Notes: generated by a model not told the origin, from the letters alone. A DNA stretch of 55,068 bases from Tessaracoccus sp. (GCF_016714275.1 NZ_JADJNP010000005.1:1-55068), one strand, 5' to 3'; counted from the stretch's first letter, positions 21,826-31,081 are shown. Numbers and translations are program-made.

Positions 21826-22845
21826 CTACGAGATCACCCGCACGGAGTCGCGGGTGATCAGCGGCATGGGCAGCACCTCGTGCGTCAGGTCGCGGAGGCC
21901 GAGGATCATCTCGGTGGCCGAACGCGCCATGTCGATGTACGGCAGCCGCGCCGTTGTGAGGCCGGGACGCAGGAAGGTGGCGAGTTCCTCGTCGTCGAAC
22001 GACACCACGGAGAGATCGCGGGGGATCTCCAGACCCAGTTCGTGCGCGGCCTGGTACACGCCCATGGCGACGCCGTCGGTGCAGGAGATGATTGCGGTGA
22101 GATCCGGGTGGGCGGTCAGCATCCGCAGGGCGGCGGCGTAGCCCGTCTTCGGGTTCCAGGCAGGCAGCGTCGTCCGCTCCGGAAAGATGCCGACGTCGCC
22201 GAGCGCGTCGTAGATCCCTTCGAAGCGCTGGGGGATGGTCACCGAAACGAGCGGGTCATCTGCGTTCTCCAGCTCGCCGACGACGCCGATCCTCGTGTGC
22301 CCGGCGCGGACGAGGATGTCGGCCATGCCCCGTCCGGCCGCGTACTCGGCAGGCAGCACATTCGGGTGGTCGCCGGGGGTCGTGCCGTTCGCTATCACCA
22401 CCGCCACGTCGTCCGGGATGTGGGGGAGGGCGATCAGCCGCGCCTGCATCAGCGCGACGACGATGCCGTCGACACGCTGGTGCAGCATGGAGGCGACGCC
22501 GTCGACGAGTTGCGCGGGGTTGCCCTCGGTCTCCGCCATGAGCACGGTGTGTCCGTGGGTGCGCGCGGTGTGCAGCGCGCCGCGGATCATCCCCGTCGCG
22601 AGCCGGGTGATGGTGACGCTGTCGGAGATGAAGCCGATCGTGCGGGTCTTGCCCCAGCGGAGGCTCTGCGCTGCGGGGTTCGGGCGGTAGCCGAGGGCGT
22701 CCGCGGCCGCGCGCACCCGCGTCGTCGCCTCGGAGGACAGCCGCGAGCCGGGACGCTCGTTGAGGATCATGCTGACGGCCGACTTCGACATGCCCGAAGC
22801 GGCCGCGACGTCGGCAAGAGTGGGGCGCCGCGCGGGCTTAGGCAT
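21826..22845 (-). CDS. LacI-family transcriptional regulator
   Basis: Sugar-responsive repressor of 339 residues, the standard family length. The N-terminal helix-turn-helix reads PTLADVAAASGMSKSAVSMI (recognition helix SKSAVS) and the hinge helix RPNPAAQSLR. The periplasmic-binding-like core follows from TRTIGFISDSV, with RVDGIVVALMQ, GHTRIGVVGE and LSVVSFDDEELATFLRPGLT. It is divergent from the sugar ABC operon, 171 bases away, and is the natural regulator of that operon and of the GH32 gene. Two candidate operators are noted at 22943 and 26238. Effector unknown; fructose or a fructo-oligosaccharide would fit. Confidence 0.95.
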   Translation of the reverse strand: MPKPARRPTLADVAAASGMSKSAVSMILNERPGSRLSSEATTRVRAAADALGYRPNPAAQSLRWGKTRTIGFISDSVTITRLATGMIRGALHTARTHGHTVLMAETEGNPAQLVDGVASMLHQRVDGIVVALMQARLIALPHIPDDVAVVIANGTTPGDHPNVLPAEYAAGRGMADILVRAGHTRIGVVGELENADDPLVSVTIPQRFEGIYDALGDVGIFPERTTLPAWNPKTGYAAALRMLTAHPDLTAIISCTDGVAMGVYQAAHELGLEIPRDLSVVSFDDEELATFLRPGLTTARLPYIDMARSATEMILGLRDLTHEVLPMPLITRDSVRVIS

Positions 22846-22942
22846 GGGTACCCCTCTCCGTTGGAATTCGGCTCACAGCCTACGCGTGTGTTTCCGCAGG
22901 GAGACCCTTGACCAGTGTTCGCGCAGACTGCTAGTTTCAGCG

Positions 22943-22968
22943 TGCTGAATGCATTTAGCTGTTCAGCA
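22943..22968. promoter_or_regulatory. Inverted repeat upstream of the sugar ABC operon
   Basis: TGCTGAA (22943-22949) and TTCAGCA (22962-22968) are perfect inverted copies with a 12-base spacer, in the lacI/ABC divergent region, about 50 bases before the first ABC gene. A regulator site is likely; it differs from the CG-centred LacI consensus, so a different protein cannot be excluded. Confidence 0.5.
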
Positions 22969-23016
22969 AGACCCACCGGCACTATGGGCCGGGTCTCCAA
23001 CGAAGGAGGAAACAAG

Positions 23017-24399
23017 GTGGTTGACCTAAGTCGCAGGGCAGTCATAGGACTGGCCGGGCTCGGCGCGGTCGGAACAGCGATTTCCTGGCCACGACTCACG
23101 GGAGGCGACATCCCCGGGCGCCGCGACGACGCACTGACCGTCGCGTTGTTCGGAACGCAGCAGGACGCGGCCGCACGTCAGGGACTCGTCGACGGCTTCC
23201 AGACCCTGCACCCCAACATCGCCGTCCGGATCGTGGCCATCCAAGGCCAGGACTGGGGCGATTACTTCGCCAAGATCCTCACGATGATCGCGGCGGGTAC
23301 ACCGCCGGACGTCGTGACCGTGGCAACGGAGGGCACTCAGCTCTTCGCCTCGCGGATGGCGCATCCCATCGACGAGTACGTCCAGCGCGACGCGGCCGAT
23401 ATGCAGGAGTACTTCGACGACGTGCACCCGTCGCTGATCGAGGCCTTCCTCTACAAGGGAAACCTCTTCCAACTCCCGGACAACTTCAACGCCGCGAACG
23501 TGTTCTACAACACGAAGGCACTCGAGCGCTCCGGCATGGGGCGCCCGGACGACAACTGGACCATCGACGACTTCTTCACCCTCGCCCGGGCCATGAAGGA
23601 CGGCGCGGAAGGCAACTTCCTCCCGTACTTCTGGAACAACCGGCTCTGGGGTGGCGTCGTGCCGTGGCTCTACATCAACGACACCAGCTTCCTCACCGAG
23701 GAGAAGGCGCCCGGCGGTGAGTGGCTGTGGGACCGGTTCTACCCCAACGAGGCGCCGCGCGGCGGCGGCTACCTGTGGGAGGGCGCCAACGCGCTCCACG
23801 AGCAGACGATCGAGAGCTTCGAGGTGCTGCAGGCCCTGGTGGAGGAGCGGCTGGCCGCCAACCCCGCGCAGGGCGGCGGCAACGAGCTCGTCGCGCTGTT
23901 CTCGCGCGGATCGGTCGGCATGACGGCGGCTGGTGGGTTCTGGGCGCAGGGCCTCTACGACGCCGGCTTCGCGAACGAGGACTACGACGTCACGTTCTTC
24001 CCGAAGATGCGCAGCCAGCGGCACCAGTTCGGCGCCGGCGGCTACGCGATGATGGAGACCTCGAAGCGCAAGGAGGAGGCGTGGCAGTGGATCAAGTACT
24101 GCGTCTCCATCGACGGCATGTCCATCGCCCATCCGAAGCCCGACTCTTCGCTGCCGAGGAAGACACTCAACGACAAGCTGTATGGCGCCGGGATCGGCCC
24201 CAAGCACTGGGAGGTCTTCTACGACACGCTCGAGAAGTTCCCCACCACCGGCCCGATGCCGGCCCCGCCGCAGCAGGCCGCGGTCGAGTCGGCTCTGGTA
24301 AAGAATGTCGTTTCGACGATCACCAACGGCAAGGCGGGCGTCCGGCGTGGCTTGGAGACCATGCAGCGCGACCTTGAGATCGCACTGGGAGGACGCTGA
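23017..24399 (+). CDS. Extracellular sugar-binding protein, ABC family 1
   Basis: Binding component of a carbohydrate ABC importer, 460 residues. The GTG at 23017 is chosen because AGGAGG sits just upstream; longer starts to 22915 lack a site. The N-terminus LSRRAVIGLAGLGAVGTA looks like a Tat signal (twin Arg, hydrophobic core) and there is no lipobox Cys, unusual for such proteins. The mature part has the family-1 pattern ALTVALFGTQQ, FQTLHPNIAVRIVAIQGQDW, AGTPPDVVTV, LFQLPDNFNAANVFYNTKAL and SVGMTAAGGFWAQGLYDAGF. Its stop overlaps the permease start by one base. Same operon as the two permeases. No ATPase is present, so a shared MsiK-type ATPase is expected. Confidence 0.93.
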   Translation: MVDLSRRAVIGLAGLGAVGTAISWPRLTGGDIPGRRDDALTVALFGTQQDAAARQGLVDGFQTLHPNIAVRIVAIQGQDWGDYFAKILTMIAAGTPPDVVTVATEGTQLFASRMAHPIDEYVQRDAADMQEYFDDVHPSLIEAFLYKGNLFQLPDNFNAANVFYNTKALERSGMGRPDDNWTIDDFFTLARAMKDGAEGNFLPYFWNNRLWGGVVPWLYINDTSFLTEEKAPGGEWLWDRFYPNEAPRGGGYLWEGANALHEQTIESFEVLQALVEERLAANPAQGGGNELVALFSRGSVGMTAAGGFWAQGLYDAGFANEDYDVTFFPKMRSQRHQFGAGGYAMMETSKRKEEAWQWIKYCVSIDGMSIAHPKPDSSLPRKTLNDKLYGAGIGPKHWEVFYDTLEKFPTTGPMPAPPQQAAVESALVKNVVSTITNGKAGVRRGLETMQRDLEIALGGR

Positions 24400-25316
24400 T
24401 GTCTGTCACCGCAACCAAGGGTCGGCCGAAGCGTGACGCGCTGTCGCGCAAGAACAGCAAGCTGATCTGGATCTTCCTTGCCCCGACGCTGATCGGACTC
24501 GGGCTGTTCAACTTCCTTCCCATCATCGGCTCCACCCTCCTGGCGTTCTTCCGCTGGGACATCATCACCGCGCCGGAGTTCGTCGGACTCGACAACTTCA
24601 CGAACATGGCGACCAACCCCACCATCCGGGTGTCGTTCCTCAACACCATCGGGTTCGTGGCGGTCGCCGTCGTCATCCAGTTGGCGGTGGCGCTGCTGCT
24701 TGCACTCCTGGTCCAGTCCAAGATGCCGAGCTGGCTGCGCAACTTCTTCCGTTCCGCGCTGTTCTTCCCGCTGATCCTCTCGGCCGCGTCGGTGTCGCTG
24801 ATCATGGCCTACCTGTTCAACCAGGAGTTCGGCCTGATCAACCACGTGCTCGGCTGGATCGGCATCGCCCCCGTGGGATGGCTGACCACCGGCTTCGGGG
24901 CGAAGGTCGTCGTGCTGATCGTGTACGTCTGGCAGAACTTCGGCCTGACGTTCCTGCTGTTCATCGGCGGCATCGCGGGCATCCCCAAGGAGGTCTACGA
25001 GGCGTCGTCGATCGACGGCGCGACGGGCTGGTCCCAGTTCCGCCACATCACGATCCCGCTGATCAGCCCGACGACGCTCGTGGCGTCGGTCATGGCCATC
25101 ATCAACGCGCTGCAGATCTTCGACCAGCCGTGGGTGCTCACCCGCGGCGGGCCCGGTGACGAGACGAGAACCGCGGTGATGGTGATCTACGAGTCGGCCT
25201 TCCGGCAGCTCGACTTCGGTGGCGCCTCCGCCATCGGCATCGTCCTGACGCTGCTGATCATGTTGGTCACGGCGATCCAGTTCAAGCTCAGCCAGCGTTA
25301 CGTCTTCTACGGGTGA
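24399..25316 (+). CDS. Sugar ABC transporter permease (MalF/UgpA type)
   Basis: Inner-membrane subunit of 305 residues with six predicted helices; the first is LIWIFLAPTLIGLGLFNFLP. The cytoplasmic EAA loop that docks the ATPase reads EVYEASSIDGATGWSQFRHI followed by TIPLISPT, close to the consensus EAAxxDGA...FxxIxLP. Start ATG 24399 overlaps the previous stop. It works with the binding protein upstream and permease downstream as a carbohydrate importer. Confidence 0.95.
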   Translation: MSVTATKGRPKRDALSRKNSKLIWIFLAPTLIGLGLFNFLPIIGSTLLAFFRWDIITAPEFVGLDNFTNMATNPTIRVSFLNTIGFVAVAVVIQLAVALLLALLVQSKMPSWLRNFFRSALFFPLILSAASVSLIMAYLFNQEFGLINHVLGWIGIAPVGWLTTGFGAKVVVLIVYVWQNFGLTFLLFIGGIAGIPKEVYEASSIDGATGWSQFRHITIPLISPTTLVASVMAIINALQIFDQPWVLTRGGPGDETRTAVMVIYESAFRQLDFGGASAIGIVLTLLIMLVTAIQFKLSQRYVFYG

Positions 25317-25326
25317 GGGAACGGCT

Positions 25327-26160
25327 ATGTCAATCGAAGCAGTAGAAACGAAGTCCCCGGCAGTCAAGCTGGGCACGATCGGCAAGTACCTCCTCCTCGC
25401 CCTCGGCGCGTTCCTGACGCTCGGCCCGATGGTCTGGACGGCATACACGGCTCTGACGCCGACGAACGTCGAGACCGGCGAGACGATGGTCGGGTTCTCG
25501 GCGTTCAAGGACGTCTTCGACCGGGTTCCGTTCTGGCTGTTCTTCTGGAACAGCGCCCTGGTGACGTTGCTCGTCGCCGTCGGGCAGATGCTGAGCGCCG
25601 CCATGGCGGGCTACGTGTTCGCGCGGTTCCAGTTCAAGAACAAGAACCTGTTGTTCGGCCTGGTGCTTGCCACCATGATGGTGCCGATGCAGGTGACCAT
25701 CGTGCCGGTCTTCATGATCATCCGTGGCATGGGCCTCGCCGACACCTTGCTCGCCCTGATCATCCCCGCGCTCCCGACGGCGTTCGGCACCTTCCTGATG
25801 AGGCAGTACTTCATGGGTCTGCCTGCGGAGTTGGGTGAGGCGGCGGAGATCGACGGCGCGGGCCCGTGGAAGACGTTCTTCGGCATTTACCTGCCGTTGG
25901 CCACTCCCGGGTTGGCGATCGTCGGCATCCTGGCGTTCAACTATCACTGGAACGAGTTCTTCCGTCCGCTGATCATGACCATCAGCGAACAGAACTTCAC
26001 CTTGCCGCTCGGCTTGGTCTCGCTCCAGGGCAACCTCGGCACCGGAAGTGTCGCGACGGTGCTCGCCGGCGTCGTGCTCTCGATGATCCCGGCGTTGATC
26101 GTGTTCATCTTCGGGCAGAACCCGCTGCGCGAGGGCCTCACGGCCGGCGCAGGCAAGTAA
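25327..26160 (+). CDS. Sugar ABC transporter permease (MalG/UgpE type)
   Basis: Second membrane subunit, 277 residues, ten bases after the previous stop. Helix 1 is YLLLALGAFLTLGPMVWTAY; the EAA loop reads ELGEAAEIDGAGPWKTFFGI followed by YLPLATPG. The N-terminal helix and the MVPMQVTIVPVFMIIRGMGL segment are typical of MalG-like subunits. A strong terminator follows, so the three-gene transport operon ends here and the GH32 gene is transcribed separately. Confidence 0.95.
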   Translation: MSIEAVETKSPAVKLGTIGKYLLLALGAFLTLGPMVWTAYTALTPTNVETGETMVGFSAFKDVFDRVPFWLFFWNSALVTLLVAVGQMLSAAMAGYVFARFQFKNKNLLFGLVLATMMVPMQVTIVPVFMIIRGMGLADTLLALIIPALPTAFGTFLMRQYFMGLPAELGEAAEIDGAGPWKTFFGIYLPLATPGLAIVGILAFNYHWNEFFRPLIMTISEQNFTLPLGLVSLQGNLGTGSVATVLAGVVLSMIPALIVFIFGQNPLREGLTAGAGK

Positions 26161-26171
26161 GGAAGAGGGGA

Positions 26172-26217
26172 CGGCGTGGTCGGCCGACGCGCCGCGCGGC
26201 CGACCACACCGTTTCCT
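26172..26217 (+). terminator. Intrinsic terminator after the sugar ABC operon
   Basis: GTGGTCGGCCG (26176-26186) pairs perfectly with CGGCCGACCAC (26197-26207), extended by flanking pairs, and is followed by CCGTTTCCTTCT. It lies 15 bases after the permease stop. Confidence 0.75.
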
Positions 26218-26237
26218 TCTACGTCCACTAGGCTGCT

Positions 26238-26247
26238 TAATCGATTA
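26238..26247. promoter_or_regulatory. LacI-type operator upstream of GH32
   Basis: TAATCGATTA is a perfect CG-centred palindrome, the usual form of LacI-family operators, 54 bases before the GTG start of the GH32 gene. It is the best candidate target of the nearby LacI regulator. Confidence 0.55.
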
Positions 26248-26300
26248 CCCGATGGGGGTAACGACAACGCCCGACGAAGCTGAAAGGGTCGAACGAAACC

Positions 26301-27722
26301 GTGACGAGCTCGCCCAGCCAACCGATCTTCGGTGACCTCCCGCAGGTCCACTTCTCGCCGCGCCGCAACTGGCTGAACGACCCGAACGGGCTCGTCTTCC
26401 ACGGCGGCAGGTACCACGTGTACTACCAGTACAACCCCGAGGGTTACGACCACGGGAACATGAGCTGGGGCCACGCCTCAAGCACGGACCTGGTCACGTG
26501 GGAGGAACACCCCGTCGCGATCCGCTTCACCGACGATGCCGAGATCTACTCAGGCTCCATCGTCTGGGACGGAGAGGGCGACGCCGGGTTCGGGCCGGCG
26601 CTGGTCGCCTTCTACACCGCGCACTCGTCGCTGCGCCGGCACCAGGCGCAGGCGATCGCCTACAGCCACGACGACGGACTCACCTGGACCCAGTACGAGG
26701 GCAACCCGGTGATCGACCGCGACTCCGGCGACTTCCGCGACCCAAAGGTGCTCCGCTACAGCGGCCCTGCGGGTGACTACTGGGTGATGTCCGCCGTCGA
26801 GGCGGTCCAGCAGCTTGTCGTCTTCTACCGCTCCGACAATCTCCGCGACTGGGAATTGCTTTCGGAGTTCGCCGCGCCGCAGGTCGGCGACGGCATCTGG
26901 GAGTGCCCTGACCTGTTTCCGCTGGTCGGCGACGGCGTAGAGAAGTGGGTGCTGATCATCAGCCTCGGCATGTCGCCGCTGGTCGGCGGCTTCGGCACCA
27001 TCTACTTCGTCGGCTCGTTCGACGGCACGACCTTCGTTCCCGACGGCGACTTCGCCCTCCTGGATCACGGCCGCGACAACTACGCGGGGGTCTCGTTCTA
27101 CGGACTCCCCGACGAGGACCGCACGCTGATCGCGTGGATGGCCAACTGGATCTACGCGCGGGAGATTCCGGTGAATGCCGACGAGCCGCGGCGCGGCTCG
27201 ATGACGCTCGCCCGGAAGGTCTCGCTCGTGAACGTCAATGGCTCTTACCTGCTGCGGCAGGTGCCCGTGATGACGGAGTGCGCCGTCGTCGGGGAAGGGA
27301 GCGTCGTGAGCTCGGGCGGGCCTGAGCCGCTGCCCGTCTCCGTGCCCGCCTGCTGCCGCATCGACCTCACGCTCGACCTCGGTGACGCCGAGGCCGTGCG
27401 GGTCCGCTTCCGTCACGGTGAGGAGGGCGGGGGCGTCGTCCTGTCGTACAACCGCGTCTACGGCGAGGTGAGCCTTGACCGGTCGGCCGTGGGGGCCGAG
27501 TTCCCGTCGAATTTCCGCGCAGGCCAGAGCATGCACATCACCGGCGGGCCGAAGGTGACGTTGGCGCTATGGACGGACCTGACCTCCGTAGAGATCTTTG
27601 CCGACGACGGCCTGGCGAGCCTCACCTCGCTCGTCGGCGTCCCCGATGGGGAGGGTGTCTCGGTCGAAGGGATCGGGGGAGAGGTCGCCGTCACCGCGAC
27701 CGTCTCCGTGCCCGTCAGCTAA
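26301..27722 (+). CDS. Glycoside hydrolase family 32 (beta-fructofuranosidase / fructan hydrolase)
   Basis: Hydrolyses sucrose, inulin- or levan-type fructosides. 473 residues from a GTG at 26301. The nucleophile motif RNWLNDPNGLVFHGG is at residues 22-36, FRDPKV (transition-state stabiliser) near 146 and the acid/base motif WECPDLFPL near 197. The C-terminal beta-sandwich starts after residue 330. No signal peptide, so it acts in the cytoplasm on imported oligosaccharide or sucrose. The neighbouring ABC importer and LacI regulator support a fructo-oligosaccharide pathway. It overlaps the convergent patatin-like gene by eight bases. Confidence 0.95.
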   Translation: MTSSPSQPIFGDLPQVHFSPRRNWLNDPNGLVFHGGRYHVYYQYNPEGYDHGNMSWGHASSTDLVTWEEHPVAIRFTDDAEIYSGSIVWDGEGDAGFGPALVAFYTAHSSLRRHQAQAIAYSHDDGLTWTQYEGNPVIDRDSGDFRDPKVLRYSGPAGDYWVMSAVEAVQQLVVFYRSDNLRDWELLSEFAAPQVGDGIWECPDLFPLVGDGVEKWVLIISLGMSPLVGGFGTIYFVGSFDGTTFVPDGDFALLDHGRDNYAGVSFYGLPDEDRTLIAWMANWIYAREIPVNADEPRRGSMTLARKVSLVNVNGSYLLRQVPVMTECAVVGEGSVVSSGGPEPLPVSVPACCRIDLTLDLGDAEAVRVRFRHGEEGGGVVLSYNRVYGEVSLDRSAVGAEFPSNFRAGQSMHITGGPKVTLALWTDLTSVEIFADDGLASLTSLVGVPDGEGVSVEGIGGEVAVTATVSVPVS

Positions 27723-29178
27723 GCCACGGCGGCGCGATCGTCGGCTGCACGGCGTGCCGCTCCCAGGTCGACCACCAGGTGTCGGCGCCGGGTGGGAGTG
27801 GCGAGCCGTGGGCTGAGCGGAGCGCGTCGCGGAGTTCAATCTTCGCGCCGCGCAGCGAGGCCCCGTGGCGTCGTGTCGGCTCTGCGGCCGCAAGGTACTC
27901 GTGCTCCGCGTGGAGCGCCCGCATGCGCAGCTGGATGAGGAGCCGGTGGCGCGCCTCCATCGACTCGTCGAGCCCGAGGTGGCGCTCCGCGGCGCGCAGC
28001 CAGCCGTAGTCGCCGTTGATGGCGATGAGTCCTGGGTCGACCGTCATCGCGTCGTGCACGCTCAACTCCGGCGCGATGACGATGGCACCGGTTGAGTGGG
28101 CGTAGGCCAGTTCGTCGCGCCCGGCCTCGTCGATCAGGATCTCGGTCGAGCGCATGACGACGGAGAACACGTCCGCGTCGGCCATCGAGGGCCGGCGCGG
28201 CACGCCGATCGTCTGCGAGCTGACGACGTAGTTGCGGGCTGCGCCGAGGTGGCCGATCGCCAGTTCGGCGGGCAGGTTCTCGCGGGCACCGCCGTCGACG
28301 TAGGTCTCCGGGCCGATCGGCACGGGGCGGAACACCGCGGGGATGGCGCAGGAGGCGAGGACGCCGACGGTGAGGTCGCGGGTGATGTCGTCGAACGGGG
28401 CGTTGTCGCGGTCGACGAGCGTGCCGCGCTCGGTCATGTAACGGAGCTGTCCGGACTCAAGCGCGACCATCGCCACCCGCAACACCATCCCGGAGGCCGT
28501 GACGCGGGCGGGCGAGAACATCTCGTCCTCGAGGAGCTTCGCGAGCACGGGCCCCGGCCGGTACATGGACTTGCTGTTCTCGAGTCCTACGGCGATCGTC
28601 GTGAGGTCGCTTCCCATCCGCGGCAACCGGCCGAGATGTGACGCCAGTCCCGAGAGCGCCGCGAGCGACCACTCCGACTGGATGTCCTCGTCGGGCGCGA
28701 GGGCGAGCTCGAGGGGATCGAGCGGTTCGGGTGGGGTCTCCGGGCTGGCGGGCGTCTGGGGCTTGCGGAAGGGGAGCAGCACGGACCGCGTCCGCGGCGG
28801 CTCGACGCGCGCGCTCCTCATGGGCTTGACGAGCTCGAGCCAGCCAGGTCCCTCGGTCTGGAGTCGCTCGTACCAGGGCCGGGGTGTGAACATGTCGGCC
28901 GGACCGGTCATGGAGTGCCAGATTTCGGTCAGGCGCTGCAGGTACTCGCGTTGCTTGTCGCGCTCGGCGGCCTGAGCCAGCGACGACGCGATGATCGAAC
29001 CCGCCGACGCCCCGACGAACACCGTCGGGGTGAACCGGTCGTCGTGCTCGTACAGGTAGGCGAGCGCCCCCAGCTGGAAGCTGGCGCGTGCGCCACCGCC
29101 GGAGAGGATGCAGGAGACGACCTCGGGCTGCGGGGTGAGCGCGAAGAACGGGAGCCCGAACCAACCCTTGCCAGCCAT
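27715..29178 (-). CDS. Patatin-like phospholipase family protein
   Basis: Putative acyl hydrolase with a Ser-Asp dyad, about 487 residues. The oxyanion loop is SGGGARASFQLGALAYLYEH, the nucleophile motif is GASAGS at about residue 62, and the catalytic Asp lies in YVDGGARENLPAELAIGHLG. MAGKGWFGLPFFALTPQPEV at 29178 is a likely start; an upstream ATG at 29232 adds 18 unconserved-looking residues. The C-terminal 200 residues, rich in Arg and Glu, are outside the patatin core. No signal peptide or membrane helix is seen. Substrate unknown. Confidence 0.88.
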   Translation of the reverse strand: MAGKGWFGLPFFALTPQPEVVSCILSGGGARASFQLGALAYLYEHDDRFTPTVFVGASAGSIIASSLAQAAERDKQREYLQRLTEIWHSMTGPADMFTPRPWYERLQTEGPGWLELVKPMRSARVEPPRTRSVLLPFRKPQTPASPETPPEPLDPLELALAPDEDIQSEWSLAALSGLASHLGRLPRMGSDLTTIAVGLENSKSMYRPGPVLAKLLEDEMFSPARVTASGMVLRVAMVALESGQLRYMTERGTLVDRDNAPFDDITRDLTVGVLASCAIPAVFRPVPIGPETYVDGGARENLPAELAIGHLGAARNYVVSSQTIGVPRRPSMADADVFSVVMRSTEILIDEAGRDELAYAHSTGAIVIAPELSVHDAMTVDPGLIAINGDYGWLRAAERHLGLDESMEARHRLLIQLRMRALHAEHEYLAAAEPTRRHGASLRGAKIELRDALRSAHGSPLPPGADTWWSTWERHAVQPTIAPPWLS

Positions 29179-29253
29179 GGACCCAGCATAGGCGGGCCGA
29201 CGGCTCCCGCCGATTGATAACGATTCGGACACGAAAAGCGCTGGGCCACCACA

Positions 29254-29289
29254 TTACTTACTTACTTACTAGCACGTAACCTTACGTGC
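29254..29289. promoter_or_regulatory. Tetranucleotide repeat plus palindrome upstream of the family-5 transport operon
   Basis: Four TTAC units (29254-29269) are followed by GCACGTAA (29272-29279) and TTACGTGC (29282-29289), a perfect inverted repeat with a 2-base centre. It lies 48 bases before the binding-protein start, where an operator would be expected. Confidence 0.55.
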
Positions 29290-29336
29290 ATGGGCACATG
29301 GACGTGACCCGAATCCGATATCTCTGAGGAGAGGCA

Positions 29337-31037
29337 ATGACGCTAAGAAAGACACTCTCGAGGAAGGTCGTCGCGCTCACCGCAGCGATCGCCCTCAGCG
29401 CGACGCTCGCCGCGTGCGGCGGCGGCGAGAAGCCGGCCCCCGGCGGCGGCGCGACGGGCGGAACGGGACAAGGCACGGCGGCGCTGACCATCGCCAAGCC
29501 CGACGGCGCGATCACCACCCAGTCCCACAACCCCTTCCTCGGCGCGTACTCGGCGTCGATGTACGGCTACAAGATGGTCGTCTTCGAGCCGCTGGCCTTC
29601 GTCAACCCCACCGGCACCCTCGAAACCACTCCGTGGCTCGCCGAGACCGTGACGTGGAGCGACGACTACACCGAGCTCACCGTGAAGGCCCGCTCCGGCG
29701 TCAAGTGGTCGGACGGCACCGACTTCACGATCGACGACGTCGTCTACACCTACGACATGTACAAGGAGGGTCGCCTGACCGACACCTCCGGTCTCAACTA
29801 CCAGGGCGCGACGGTCGACGGCGACACCGCCGTCCTGAAGTTCGGCGGGTCGATGTTCGTCCGCCAGCCGCAGACCCTGCACGTTCCGATCGTGCCGAAG
29901 CACATCTGGGAGAAGATCGACGATCCGGACACCGCGACGCTGACCGGCGAGGGCGAGTTCGTGGGCACCGGCCCCTACAAGCTGAAGAACTGGTCGACGG
30001 AGTCCGTGACGCTGGAGGCCCGCACCGACTGGTGGGGCGGACCGCTCGCCGTGCCGACGCTCCACTACATCTCCTACGGTGACAACGCGGCCCTGACAAC
30101 GGCCCTCATCTCGGGCGACGCCGACTGGGCGCAGGCCTTCATCCCGCAGATCGAGACCTCCTTCCTCTCCGCAGACAAGGAGCACAACAAGACCTGGGCC
30201 GCGCCGACCACCGGTGCCGCCACGTTCTTCATGAACCTCCAGGAGAAGCCCTTCAACGATCTCGCGTTCCGCGAGGCGATGGCGTACTCGATCGACCGCG
30301 ACGCCTACGTGACCGTCGCTCGCGAGGGCGCCTCGGAGGCGATCTGGAACAAGACCGGCCTGGTCTCGCTCCTCGAGAACGAGATCCTGCCCGAGTTCAA
30401 GTCCGAGAACTTCTCTGTCGACAAGGACAAGGCCCATCAGATCCTGCAGGGTGCCGGCTACAGCTGGGACGGCAGCGGCAAGCTGCTCTACCCGGACGGC
30501 TCGCCCGTCTCGTTCCGGGTCTCCGTGCCCTCCGGCTGGAGCGACTGGAACACCATGCAGGCCATTCTCGTTGAGAACGTGAAGGACAACATGGGCGCCG
30601 AGGTCAAGATCGATCAGCCCGACTGGGGTGGCTGGGACGCCGCCCGCACCGAGGGCACGTTCGACTCGATCATCCACTGGCTGGAGTCCACGAACAACGC
30701 CTACGGCCTCTACACCTCCACGATGGACACCCGCTGGATCGTCGATGGTCGCGCGGCCTTCAATTTCGGACGCTACGACAACCCCGAGGTCACGAAGGCC
30801 CTGAACACCTACGCGACGGCGTCCTCCGACGAGGAGCGCACCGAGGCGCTGAAGGTGGTCCAGACGGCCTATGTGAACGACATCCCGGCGATCACGCTGG
30901 GCGCTCACCCGCTGCTCGGTCACTTCAACACGCGCAACTACGTGGGATGGCCGAGTGCCGAAGATCCCTACGCGCCGGCTGACCCCACTCAGCCGATGGT
31001 CGTCCAGGTGCTGCAGAAGCTGAAGCCTGCCTCCTGA
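29337..31037 (+). CDS. Family-5 solute-binding lipoprotein of an ABC importer
   Basis: Binding protein of an oligopeptide/oligosaccharide-type importer, 566 residues. The lipoprotein signal is KVVALTAAIALSATLAACGG with lipobox LAAC. RBS GAGGAG lies nine bases upstream of the ATG. The family-5 fold is visible as YKMVVFEPLAF, the VKWSDGTDFTIDDVVYTYDM signature, GTGPYKLKNW, and FNDLAFREAMAYSIDRDAYV. The GH3 beta-glucosidase in the same cluster suggests a beta-glucan or cello-oligosaccharide substrate rather than peptides, as known for several family-5 sugar transporters. First gene of the operon; a hairpin separates it from the ATPases. Confidence 0.92.
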   Translation: MTLRKTLSRKVVALTAAIALSATLAACGGGEKPAPGGGATGGTGQGTAALTIAKPDGAITTQSHNPFLGAYSASMYGYKMVVFEPLAFVNPTGTLETTPWLAETVTWSDDYTELTVKARSGVKWSDGTDFTIDDVVYTYDMYKEGRLTDTSGLNYQGATVDGDTAVLKFGGSMFVRQPQTLHVPIVPKHIWEKIDDPDTATLTGEGEFVGTGPYKLKNWSTESVTLEARTDWWGGPLAVPTLHYISYGDNAALTTALISGDADWAQAFIPQIETSFLSADKEHNKTWAAPTTGAATFFMNLQEKPFNDLAFREAMAYSIDRDAYVTVAREGASEAIWNKTGLVSLLENEILPEFKSENFSVDKDKAHQILQGAGYSWDGSGKLLYPDGSPVSFRVSVPSGWSDWNTMQAILVENVKDNMGAEVKIDQPDWGGWDAARTEGTFDSIIHWLESTNNAYGLYTSTMDTRWIVDGRAAFNFGRYDNPEVTKALNTYATASSDEERTEALKVVQTAYVNDIPAITLGAHPLLGHFNTRNYVGWPSAEDPYAPADPTQPMVVQVLQKLKPAS

Positions 31038-31048
31038 CATAGGCCGGT

Positions 31049-31081
31049 GAGGGTGCGGGCGCCCGGCGCGTCCGCACCCTC
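31049..31081 (+). terminator. Intercistronic hairpin after the binding-protein gene
   Basis: GAGGGTGCGG (31049-31058) pairs with CCGCACCCTC (31072-31081). It lies 11 bases after the stop and is followed by GCTCCCC, with no T run, so it may stabilise or attenuate transcripts to favour the binding protein. Confidence 0.55.

Noticed and set aside
29343..31040. 565-codon open frame on the minus strand opposite the binding-protein gene
   Set aside because: High-GC codon shadow of a well-supported gene; no motif, no ribosome site. The same applies to the long antisense frames at 34496-36793, 32361-34079, 39115-40344 and 23026-24207.
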